NCBI GenBank assembly: GCA_030247885.1
Contig: JAPDRO010000004.1
Span: forward strand, 806,001-870,000
From: Taxawa tesnikishii (nom. ined.)
Lineage: Eukaryota; Ascomycota; Dothideomycetes; Dothideales
Length of the DNA stretch: 64,000 bases
Direction: 5' to 3'
The notes beneath the pieces were generated by a model. The model saw only the letters and a list, made by a program, of their open reading frames with translations, was not told the origin of the DNA and searched no databases. The position numbers and the translations under genes are program-made. Positions within the stretch are counted from its first letter, which is position 1. Every line of letters begins with the position of its first letter. This document shows, one piece after another, positions 1 through 9,667 of this stretch.

Positions 1-111
1 CAGCGGGATCCTTCCTTCCGCCAAGCAGAACGTGATGATTCGGAGCCTGTCAGACTTCTCGCGACACCCTCCCAGGCGGACCGACCGAAGCCAGACATCC
101 GGATGGGTTGA
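1..111 (+). CDS. possible 3' end of a gene cut by the window edge
   Basis: The first forward frame is open from base 1 to a TGA at 109-111. It would encode a charged, proline-containing tail of 36 residues beginning QRDPSFRQAER. Nothing in it is recognisable. It is listed because a C-terminal tail of an upstream gene would look like this, but a chance open frame of this length is quite possible. Confidence 0.15.
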   Translation, partial: QRDPSFRQAERDDSEPVRLLATPSQADRPKPDIRMG

Positions 112-973
112 GATCATCACCACCTTGCCAAAAGGCAAAGCACACGGCATCACTCTTAGGCACCGGAGATGTTGATCATCAGCCAGGTTGAGGTTCTGTG
201 GCTGATTTAAGGAAATCAGACTGGGTCGTTTACTATAGAAATGATTCTATGAAGTAACTGGTCACGGTTGTCAGTAGGTGCTTCCAACAATTGGGGGGCC
301 TGGCGTGAAAACTTACAGTCGACTGAAGAAGAAAGAAGAAGGGGAGGGAGGAAGCGCGCAGTTTTGTTGTTCCAGTCTGCGCACGGGCCACCGCGGCGAG
401 TGGCAGAATCCTGCAGCCGTAGAACAACCGGCCGGTCGATGGAAGGAAGGCTGCGCTCCACTCTGTGCCGCTTGCTGGAGAGCCCTGCAGACGTTCATCA
501 CTCTTCAACAAGACCCTAAGACCCTTGATTTCCCTTCACCAGATGTTTCCCACTCTATACCGGAACGCTGCACCTACCACAGCAGCTATGCTGCCAAGTG
601 CACCGATGCGGTACGCCATCAGTGATTGATCGACCGACAGTGGCAAGCGCAAGCGAAGCCCAGTTCTGCCAAGTTTGCTTGACCAAAGCCAAGTTTCTGC
701 CCGGATTGACGAAGGCCAAGCAAACGCGCAAACAGGAAAGTGGAAAGCACACTCACATGTATAGCCATATATAACGGGTGAGCGCCGCCGTGTGAACCAA
801 AGTAGGCAAACGCATTCGTGGTAGTGACCATCCGGCCCTGCAAGTCTTGTAGGCGCTTGTCTCTTGCTTCGTCTCTTTGCTCATCGTCTCGACAACAACA
901 CTTCGCGCTCTCTTCCTTTGGGTCTGTTCTCAGTATACCACCGCTGTAGCATACCTCCACAGACTCGGACAGA
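112..973. other. intergenic, upstream of the PAP2 gene
   Basis: No gene is supported here. Short open frames exist on both strands but have no family resemblance. A pyrimidine-rich stretch with TCTC/CTTCC just before 974 fits the leader of the next gene. Confidence 0.5.
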
Positions 974-2267
974 ATGGGCTTCTTCAACCGTCGTGCGGCG
1001 CCCGCCGACCCGAACACCGCTAACAGCGTGGGCAATGGCCACGTCCGAGAGAAGCGTGGGAGACACTCAATCATGGGCAAACATGAGCGCCGTGCAACAT
1101 ACGGAAACGACACCGCTTACAACAAGCGGCCATCCTTTGGCCAATGGCTCAAGGGCACATGGCTGGACATCCTTACAATGGCGGCTATGGGCGCTATTGG
1201 TCTCGGTATCTACGAGGGTACGCTTATCTGAACCTCTTCCTACCATCGCCAATGCTGACTATACTACAGCTCACCCGGCTCCAAGCCGCTCCTTTCCCGT
1301 CTACTTCCGCGACGGCGAGGTCGTGTATCCACAGTTTGCCTACCCTCTGCGCCACGAAATCGTGCCCATCTGGCTCGCTGCCCTTCTCGGCTCCCTAATC
1401 CCCATCTTCATCATCCTGGTCATGCAGGTCCGCATCCGGTCCTTCATGGACGCCAATAACGCTATCATCGGCCTCCTCTACTCTCTCATCACAGCCGCTG
1501 TATTCCAAGTGTTCATCAAGTGGCTCATCGGCGGTCTGCGCCCACACTTCCTCGACGTCTGCAAGCCCGCCGTGCCACTGGAGGGTCAGCAGAACGGCAA
1601 CGGGTTCAACATGATCATGTACGACCGCAAGATCTGCACCGGCGACCCAGACGAGATCGACGACTCGCTCGAGAGCATGCCGTCCGGACACTCCACCGCC
1701 GCCTTCGCCGGCTTCATCTACCTTTACCTCTACCTCAACGCCAAGCTGAAGGTCTGGTCCAACTACCACCCAGCCTACTGGAAGCTGATCGTGACCTACA
1801 TCCCCGTCCTCGGCGCCACACTTATCGCAGGTGCACTCACTATTGATGAGTATCACAACTGGTACGATGTGGTGGCCGGCGCTCTCATCGGCACCATCAT
1901 GGCCTTCTCCGCTTACCGCATGGTCTACGCCTCCGTCTGGGACTTCAGGAATAATCACATCCCGCTCATGCGCAACACCGCCTTCACTTACGGTGACGGC
2001 CCGCACCTCGACAACTTCCATGATGCCGTCTTCACCCGCAAGGCTGGCTGGGGAACCATGGATGGCGGCGCGTACGGCGGTGCCCCGTTCGATGCTGTCC
2101 CGGGGGCAAAGGGCAGCGGCGGTGCTGCTGCTGGTGGAGCCATGCAGAACACGAATAGGTACGGTCATGACAGGCAGAGCAGCGAGTATCAAGGACGTCG
2201 CAGCATCTCCCGTAAGCCGGTGGCTGCTCCGGCACCGAACGGGTACCACGGCGATAACATGGTTTGA
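974..2267 (+). CDS. PAP2-family lipid phosphate phosphatase (DPP1/LPP1-like)
   Basis: This is a multi-spanning membrane phosphatase that removes phosphate from diacylglycerol pyrophosphate, phosphatidate or related lipids. One intron lies at 1218-1269 and joining gives 413 residues. The three PAP2 signature blocks are visible: KWLIGGLRP near residue 164, PSGHST near 218, and a third block, LTIDEYHNWYD, near 273. The last block lacks the textbook SR start but keeps the catalytic His and the following Asp, as is usual in filamentous-fungal members. Hydrophobic segments alternate between about residues 60 and 310. The C-terminal tail is glycine-, alanine- and serine-rich and hydrophilic. I start at 974 because that frame splices cleanly into the membrane domain; the longer overlapping open frame from 864 is read-through of the intron. 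The family is secure; the exact substrate is not. Confidence 0.9.
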
Positions 2268-2844
2268 TAGGTTGATGACTTGGTGTGAGCATGGCGCCAG
2301 GGCGTTTCGATCGAAAGTGGTTTCTCCTAGTCTCCTTTTGTATTACTAGTTGCCTGAGTGGTACTTCAATGGCCTTGTGCAAGGAAGGAGTCAAAGGGCA
2401 TGGTTTCGACGTATCGTCTGATGCATAATCTCACGAGCATAATCTTAATGAAAAACGACATCTCGGAGTCCTTCCTGGCCGTTTAAATCATTATCTCGTA
2501 TAGCAAACGTACCGCACCTCACATCGAGAGCGTGACCAGTGCTGTCTCCACGGGGCGCGTCTTAGCCTCATCGCCGAACGTCCTCTCTCCAATCGGCACC
2601 ACATCCCAATGCAAAACCCAACCCACGGACGACGCCAACGCCCTTTCTGAACGCGACTCTGTCGATCCAATCGACGACTAGAATGTTGTACTCTACGATT
2701 GGTTGTACGAACGGATCCCTGAGCCCGAGTCGTATAAGGGCAGAGTAATACCCTGAGGACCTCATCCTAATACGTGATTCTAGTCCCGCTATCGATCTCG
2801 CGTTTCGATATTCGACGCGCCTCATAACAAATACTACGACCTCC

Positions 2845-2847
2845 TCA

Positions 2848-2902
<55 letters not shown>
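2845..2902. repeat. (CTA)n / (TAC)n microsatellite
   Basis: About 19 uninterrupted trinucleotide units, ending at CTACTACTACGTAAC. It is intergenic and not inside any supported open frame. Confidence 0.95.
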
Positions 2903-2903
<1 letters not shown>

Positions 2904-3158
2904 GTAACATGGGAGTTAGTTGGCCTTAACGCCATGTCTGATAACCTTTCAACTACTAGAGCGCTGCTTTAAGTAGTTGTCTAGCGATTTTATAGTCAAG
3001 ATTACCCTTAACAGATACACCTACACTAGCAGCTATACCATAGTCTTGGCGCTTACTCCGTGGATATATTTTGTAGACTCCGTGGAACGGAATATACCCC
3101 TTGTTCCACTCTATGCAATGGAGTAGCAGCTACGCCACGATCTTGCCATGGAATATCT

Positions 3159-3200
3159 ATGGAGTGGATGGAGCGGCACCCTGAATTCCATCCACTCCAT
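3159..3200. repeat. perfect 14-bp inverted repeat (hairpin)
   Basis: The left arm is ATGGAGTGGATGGA at 3159-3172 and the right arm TCCATCCACTCCAT at 3187-3200, around a 14-nt loop. A second, weaker pair (GTGGAAC at 3082-3088, GTTCCAC at 3113-3119) lies just upstream. Neither sits at the usual terminator distance from a gene end (SDA1 ends at 3480 on the other strand). The role is unknown. Confidence 0.7.
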
Positions 3201-3479
3201 CCGTCGACAACCCTGCTTGAAAGTCCTGTAACAAAGACGTCCAGGTCACGCAACATCGCGAAGTAGCGAGTAGAGGCGAGTAAGAGAAGAAGCGTTGGAC
3301 TTAGCATTCGCTTTGTACCCATTCCATTCCTTTGATCGTTTAATCCACTTGGTATCAACAGCATTGTTTACCTATTCCCCTCCGCCCACCCCTCTTCTTC
3401 CTATCCTCATGCGCCCTCAGCACCTTCCTCTGCTCAACAAGACTCCTCTTCCCCTTCCTCTTCGCCTTCCCAAGCGTCA

Positions 3480-5805
3480 TCAAAAGTTCTTCTTCCTCGC
3501 CTTCTCCTTATTCGTCGTGCTCTTCCCCTCGGCCTGCTTATCCGCCTTCTTCTTCGCCGCCCTCGACAGATGCTTCTCGTCGCGATCCGCCTTCGCCATG
3601 GCAATCTTCTCCTCCTTCGTAGTGCGGTGTGAGAGAGAGGCCAGACCCTCAATCTCGGCGGCTGTGAGAGGGTCGTCGGCATGCCGGGCTGCTACGGCGG
3701 CAGCAGCTTTGCCACGGCGAGAGGGGAGGAGGGCGTTGATGGAGGCGCTGGTGCGGAGTTCGGCGAGCTTGGCCAAATCGGCGGGGGTCAGGATGCGGGT
3801 TGTGGCGAGGTTGGTGATTGCTGCGGCGTTGGCTTCCAAGGCCTTTTGCGCGTCTGATTTCTCCCCGTCGGCCTGAGCACCGTCTGGTTTTGTCTCTGCC
3901 GCAGCGTCCGTTGTCTTTTGCTTCTTCGCCGCGGGCGGTTTCTCGTCCTCCGAGTCACTGACTACAATATCCTCTCCATCGCTCTCAACGTTGATCCAAC
4001 CGCCCGAATCGTCGCTATCGTCAGATTCAGCATCCCAATTCTTCCACCCTTCGTCTTCCTCCTCTTCCGCTTCGCCCTCCTCGTCAGGTCCATCAGGATC
4101 CAGTCCCTTCTCCATCCTCTTCTTCCGCCTTTCCTCCTCCTTGAACTTCTCCAGCAGTTCCAGACCCTCGATTCCGCCCGCCTCCTCTTCGCCAAACCGC
4201 CTCTCCCTCCTGTCCCCTGACTTCATAGCAATTGTCGCATCCTTTCCTCGATCCCTCTTCTTCAGCAACTCCGCACCAACCTCCCTGTACAAGCTGAGCA
4301 GTCCTTTTGCGGCCATCATTGTGCCCTTGTCCTTGCTCTTCCTGTACTCGACCAAATCCTGAAGAAGTGTATCGTTCATCGCGAGCGGCTGCCGTACACA
4401 GATTTCTCTGATCGCATTCAGACCAGCTGATGCGACTTCTCCGGCTGAGGCCTCCGAAACGAATTCGTTCGCAATCTTCTGGACCAGCGGCTCCAAAGCG
4501 TCCGGGGAACCAAGTTGTGTGTCGACTGGGCTAACGATGCCAGAAAGCTAGTGACGCTCGGCTGTCTAGGCGTCAAGTATTTCAAGAAGTATGAGTAGAG
4601 CGGTATGAGTGTAAGTCTGTGCAATCCAACCAGTCTGCTGACAAGCTGCAGCACGGAAAGCTTCTGCTCTAGGTTCAGCTTGGCCTTCGGTGTCTGCGTC
4701 TGCAAGTGCTGTGCGAACAACTTTTCTGCAAAGCCTTGCGGATCATGCAACAGATGCAGCGCAGAAAAGTTGAGTGGGTGTGGCGCGTTCTTCTTTTTCT
4801 CCTTCCTCTTGACCGTAGCAGCCGCCTTCTTGAGCTCATTAGCCTTCTTTTTGGTCTTCTTGTTTATCCCTGCCTGATGCCGCAATTTCGCCATGTCGAT
4901 CGTCTCCTCGTCGTCACTGCTATCGTCTGCCGCCTCTTCCCGCTCCTTATCACCGCCCAGAAAGAAGTGTACACCGCCTGTGACCACCTTCTCGTTCTGT
5001 GAGAGTGCAGCATTCTCCATGACCGAAACTGCTCTTGCATCGGTCCATATCTGTCGTTTCCATAGCTCGCGCGTGATCTTAACAGCCCAAACGCCCTTAG
5101 GGGATGCAGGATCGTTAGAAATGAGGTTGTTCAAGACAATTTGCATCGTCCGGTTGAGCTTGTGATTTGCGGTTTTCGCATTGGAGGAGCGTAAGTCAGA
5201 CACGATTTTCTGGAAGAGGAGTGCGCGAAGGGTCTTGCTCGGGGTTTCGACGAGGATAGGGAAGAGGGTGGTGAGCAGCCTGCACGGTACGGTCAACGGT
5301 GTTACGTCGTGAGTAGTGTTGCGCAACATACGTAGACGAGTCTATTATCTCTTTCTTGCGCAGCAACACCAGACTTCCCACAGCTTTTTCGCGCAACTCC
5401 GTCTCGAGTTCGGCATGGTGTAGCTTGAGCAACTCGATAAGATCGTTCGAGAAATTATTTGTAACTTCGGGGTAGCAGTCGGCGACATGGGAGATAAAGT
5501 CGATCAGATCGCGCAGAGAGACTATGCCTTGGTCGTCGGTTGACGCGGGCGCTTGGAGAAACAGCTGAAGGAAGGCCTGGTACTGGCTGTATTGACTCCG
5601 GAAGTCATCCTTGTACGATCTGTTTCGCCGTCAGGCCTGGATTTGGCTGAGATGTGTGGGAAGTACATACGTAGGATCACGTCTGATCTTGTGCTGAAGG
5701 TTTGGCCTAGGTTCGAGTCAGTGACTGGAAGTCGCAGACGCTGCGCGAAGCATCATACAGATCTGCATCCACCTTCTCCAGAGCGCCGACCTTTCGTTTG
5801 CCCAT
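3480..5805 (-). CDS. SDA1: SDA1, 60S ribosomal subunit biogenesis/export factor
   Basis: Sda1 is a nuclear HEAT/ARM-like protein needed for late 60S assembly and export and for G1 progression. The start at 5805 gives MGKRKVGALEKVDAD, typical for the family. Four exons are joined across introns 5707-5758, 5620-5670 and 5280-5331, giving RRDPTSYKDDF early on. The C-terminal third has acidic tracts and ends in a Lys-rich tail (KEKARKKNF). The frame breaks between ...THNLVP and DALEPLVQKIANEF at the G4 run 4504-4507 (C4 on the coding strand). One extra C restores a continuous 723-residue protein, which fits the family length. For an essential single-copy gene this is more likely a sequence error than true loss. 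Confidence 0.92.
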
Positions 5806-6327
5806 TGTTCCTCGTGTCTTCGGAGAGTGACTGGTTCAGCGCAACTAAAACGCGACGAAGGGCGGACTTTGCGGTGGCAGAATTTAGGCGGTCTAAGTTA
5901 CAAAAGTTCGAGACGGCAAACTTCGAACCATCCCCACAGATCTTGGCACGCATGTGAGAGGGCCCTTGTCTCAAAATAGTAACACAGGTCGAGCTTTGAT
6001 CATCGCAGACGAAGGACAGTTATATCACAAACATTCTCCATCTGGTCACCAACAACGCATCCCTATCCGTCCCACTCTGCTCTTTCATTGCGCTATGGCT
6101 GTCTCTTGTACATCGTAACGCGTGCCTGCGGGTGGATAATACGTCGACCATTGGAATCGGAGAGCAGCCGGCTAACCAGATTGTTCATTGGTCGAGTCAC
6201 GAACTCGACAACGCATACGCACGGCCGCCCCATTGATCGGAATTAGCCATGAGCTGATCTTCACAGGGCAAGGATCACTGGAGGTATTGGTGTAACACTC
6301 TTCCTTCACGAAGAGTACCATTTGCCA
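5806..6327. other. intergenic between SDA1 and the 6.3-kb gene
   Basis: This is the upstream region of SDA1 and the downstream region of the gene at 6328-7338. No open frame in it has family resemblance. No tRNA or repeat was seen. Confidence 0.5.
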
Positions 6328-7338
6328 TTATGCCGCCGCCTTCGCACGGTTCTGCACTACTTTCTCCAGAAGACTTCCTAGCTCCCGATACGTGACCTTG
6401 CCATCCGCATCACCAACACCGCTCGACTCTGCCGCCATCCTGTACACCTCGTCCATCTCTCGCCTTTCCACCCTCGCGGCCCATCCTCCCTCTGTGATCA
6501 TCACGATATCTTCACTCTCCCTTGCCTCTGTCAGCAGTCCGCTCGCCCTTACCAGTGCCTCGACCCATGACCTATCAACTCCACCACCAACCCTCCTCGC
6601 CACACCCTCCAACTCACAGACGCCTCTCCGTGCAACCTCCTCCCTGAGAATCCCAACAGCCCTCTCTCTCCTCCCCATTTCCTCCTCTCTTTCCCTCCGC
6701 TCTCTCTCCCGCCTCTCCTCCCTCTCCCGCGTCCTCTTCGCCTCCAACTTCGCCTCCACGGCCGCCCGCCGTGCCTTCTCCGCCGCCTCCTCCGCTTCGC
6801 GCTCAGCCGCACCTTCAGCGTCTCGAGCGCGTTGTGCTTCACCTTGAGAACGCATGAACTCGTGATACGCTCGCCGCTGATCTTTCCGAGCAAGCGATTT
6901 CGCTTTCTTGGCGCCTACGTTGCGAGCAGCGGGGATCGCACGGTCGGGGTTGGCATTGGCGGGGCCAGGGTCACCATCAGCTGGGAACGGGGCATCCTCA
7001 ATTTCGTCATCAGGTGCTGGCACTGGAGGAATATCGTGTTCGGGTCCCTGATCCGGAAGAGCAGGTTCTTCTGGGGTGTGGCCGTGGAGTCGGTGGCCAG
7101 GTTCGGGATTAACTTGGTGTTGGTCTCGGGTATCCTCGTTTTGAGCAGCTTGGTTTTGTTGCTGAGTTGGTGTCCGATGTAGCCTTTGCTGGACGTACTC
7201 TTGGATTTGTGGTGCGTAGTACAGCGCAGTGCATAATGCCACCAGATGGAGTAGGTCCTGGACGAGTGGCGTTCCTGGGGTAGCAAAAGGTAGAAGGTGG
7301 TTGATGAGGCTCTGGAGCGAGCCGATTGTGCCCGGCAT
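6328..7338 (-). CDS. uncharacterised membrane-anchored coiled-coil protein
   Basis: This is an intron-free frame of 336 residues. Residues about 25-45 (LLHLVALCTALYYAPQIQEY) form a hydrophobic stretch, probably a single membrane anchor. A Pro/Gln/Asp-rich linker follows to about residue 145. Next is a long, highly charged Ala/Arg/Glu helix (about 150-235) that would form a coiled coil. The last 100 residues look like a small folded domain (EEVARRGVCELEGVARRVGG...). Anchor, charged coiled coil and C-terminal winged-helix-like segment is the layout of DDRGK1/UFBP1. I see no DDRGK motif, however, and most fungi lack UFMylation, so this is only a resemblance. Start at 7338 is the first ATG and precedes the anchor. 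Confidence 0.6.
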   Translation of the reverse strand: MPGTIGSLQSLINHLLPFATPGTPLVQDLLHLVALCTALYYAPQIQEYVQQRLHRTPTQQQNQAAQNEDTRDQHQVNPEPGHRLHGHTPEEPALPDQGPEHDIPPVPAPDDEIEDAPFPADGDPGPANANPDRAIPAARNVGAKKAKSLARKDQRRAYHEFMRSQGEAQRARDAEGAAEREAEEAAEKARRAAVEAKLEAKRTREREERRERERREREEEMGRRERAVGILREEVARRGVCELEGVARRVGGGVDRSWVEALVRASGLLTEARESEDIVMITEGGWAARVERREMDEVYRMAAESSGVGDADGKVTYRELGSLLEKVVQNRAKAAA

Positions 7339-9667
7339 CTCAAGTGCGCTCGATAGAAGGCTATGTGCGATAGTCCTCTCTTAACAGTGCTGTTTGCTAC
7401 CTGACTAGGTCTTGGCACTGTATCGTTTCTGCAATCCGAAGTGATGAGATGGAGCTTTGGTTTCTTGCAGCCCTTTGCAGCTCTGAACCCCTCTAAACAA
7501 CAAGTTTGCAGGAGGGGTGTGGGGGACTGTTGCTCAGATATGGGGTTGATTTTATGTCTCAGATTAATGACGTATAAAGAAGTGAGCACTGTATGCAACC
7601 GTTCGATTCAACGTCTCGTGCCAAGACCGATCTCAATGAAGATCAACGCCTTATACCTTACTTTCTATGCCTTTCGTTGCAAAATCTATATATATGTTGC
7701 TGTCCGGCAATTTCGTTCAGTTCCGGGTGGTTAGTACTATCGCGCTTGACCAACTCGGTAAATTTCTAACAATCTCTAAGGTTGGCGCAATGGTAGCGCG
7801 TTGGTTTTCGGTTCGTCCAGATCCACCAAAGGTTGTGGGTTCGAGCGTAAGTGTTGACTTCACTCCATGAAGTGATCGGACTGTATAACTAACAATACTC
7901 TAGCCCATGCTGCTCGTAACTACTTTTTAATCTTTTGTTACCCTTCTCCGAAGCCGAGACACAACTTCTCAATCACCCATTCGTTATCGATTGAAGAATA
8001 TCAAATGCATACAGAGCTTGGTCATTTTGTTCCATCAGTTGCGCGTAGCTGCCGGCTTCGCGGTGACAGTTAGATCGCATCCTGATGCAGATGCTCAAAA
8101 CTTCAGTCAATCAGTCCGAGCATTGTCAAATCGAAGACGACCCAGATTCGATATCAATCTTGAAACAGTCAAGGCCCCAAGAGAGAGGTACGCGTTGCGA
8201 TTGTAATTTGCCGTCACATAAAGGGAGAGATTTGAGTGCATCCGCCCTACAACAGATTCCACAGGCCAGCGGTATTAGTACTGCTTGAAACATTCTAGAA
8301 TAGCACTCAGTCTCGAGCCAAAAGTTGAGCGAGAGAAGGACGACATCTATCATTGTCGGTGACTTCCGCTTATTCTTCCGTTTTTGTTTCACACAAACTA
8401 TTTTGATGCGGTCAGAATCTTCTGCTAGCATTACAATAGCACCAGAACTGTACTTGAGACCTGTGGTCCTCTACATTTCTCATACCATTAAACAACAGAG
8501 TAGCCCACCGACCTCATCCTTTGTGCCCTATCTAGGCTAGCTACCACGGCACGCACTTTACATGACTAGTACACACACTCTCTCCTCCCGCCGTCAAGTT
8601 TAACGACCTCATAAGCAATCTGCACACGCTTCACCAAGTTCTGCATCCGTTGGCTCTTGACTCCTGCTGACAGACCCCATGATCCAGATTGGTCATTTCC
8701 AGAAAGAGATGGGATCAGTGCTTTCGCCTATCCGCCCTTCATCAGCTTCCTCACCACGGGTTTGAAGAACGGTCCCGCGAAGTAAGCCATCTTCAAGGCC
8801 ATCGTCCAAAAGTTCAAGCAGCTAGCCCGGGATGGAAGAGGTAATCCAGAAACTCAAAGGCGTGCCGGACAGTCTAATACTCCGATGGTGATGGTTCGTC
8901 TGTCAGGAACCGGAGAGCTACTGATCGAGCAAACTTCGAGCTCTACGTCGAAGAAGTCCACAACAAGATTGAGACTGCCAGAGGATGAATGAACCCTTTA
9001 CGCATTAATCAAATCGCTCAAAGAGCCCTCCGAAGCTTCTACTCCGATTGCCAAGGACTGTTTGAACGATGGCGGACCCAGTGTAGCCAATCGTTCGGTA
9101 CAGGGGCTACCATTAACGATACCGGAGCACCGATAGACTAATGTACACCACTGTGTACCGACCGATCTGGTAATCGACCGCCATTGGTCGGTAATAATTC
9201 ATACTGGCGATGACTTGGGCGTCACTGGTGGTGACGCTGAAGGGTGTGATTAGAGGTAACCCTCACAACAATATCTTGAGAGCATCTTGGAGGAACTGAG
9301 TGGAATATATTCGTACCATGAAGAAATACGATTCCAAACTCCAGAAACAGTCAACAAAACTTGCATGCGAAGAGAGGGATACGTGTGCAAAAGCACACAT
9401 TGTAGACCCCATGAATCGTTAGATAGACTCTGGTGTTTCGCGCGCGCGTGTGGAGCGCAAATCGATTGTTGCCGTGGCAGCGGCTGTTTTTTCCCGGGGC
9501 ACTGTTCGAACGACGATCGCGGATAAGGCAAAGCCAGAGCTCGCGAGTCACCTCGTTACCACATTCAAGAGACTCGACGGATAACTCTCGTTTCCTCTAA
9601 GACACTAGCGATCGCTGAACACTTCTGGTACCGCTCTCTGGAACCGGCCGAGCGTGCAACTGTCAGC
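7339..9667. other. gene-poor stretch with a tRNA-like relic
   Basis: Apart from the tRNA-like sequence at 7774-7920 I can support no gene. The part from about 8590 to 9140 has scattered coding-like fragments on both strands but no recognisable family, and may be a decayed gene. Confidence 0.4.
7774..7920 (+). pseudogene. tRNA-like sequence, apparently split by a spliceosomal-type intron
   Basis: A tRNA-like D arm (GCGC-AATGGTA-GCGC, 7785-7799) resembles a Pol III A box. It is followed by an anticodon-type stem TTGGT/ACCAA enclosing 19 nt, which leaves room for a short intron. Then come variable bases AGGTT and a T arm GTGGG-TTCGAGC ending at 7846. The 3' half of the T stem is missing there. 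Instead, 7847-7903 begins GTAAGTG, has CTAAC at 7889-7893 and ends TAG, a textbook fungal spliceosomal intron. The bases right after it, CCCAT, pair with GTGGG and rebuild the B box. The acceptor arms (CTAAGGT and GCTGCTC) do not pair, so a functional tRNA is unlikely. The anticodon is uncertain (TCG or CCA, depending on the intron boundary). Confidence 0.4.

Larger units (their letters stand above)
2268..3479. other. gene-poor stretch with a trinucleotide repeat and a hairpin
   Basis: No gene is supported. The stretch holds a TAC/CTA microsatellite near 2845-2902 and a perfect 14-bp inverted repeat at 3159-3200, listed separately. It also has A+T-richer sequence around 2940-3060 unlike the neighbouring coding DNA. 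It could be an old degraded insertion, but no element family can be named. Confidence 0.4.

Noticed and set aside
4418-4507. An extra SDA1 intron between the two long open frames
   Set aside because: The two frames join at adjacent bases and the conserved residues on both sides are all needed. No room exists for an intron without deleting family sequence.
8590-9140. Decayed protein-coding gene between 8.6 and 9.1 kb
   Set aside because: Fragments on both strands look vaguely coding, but none matches a family I can name, so no gene is claimed.
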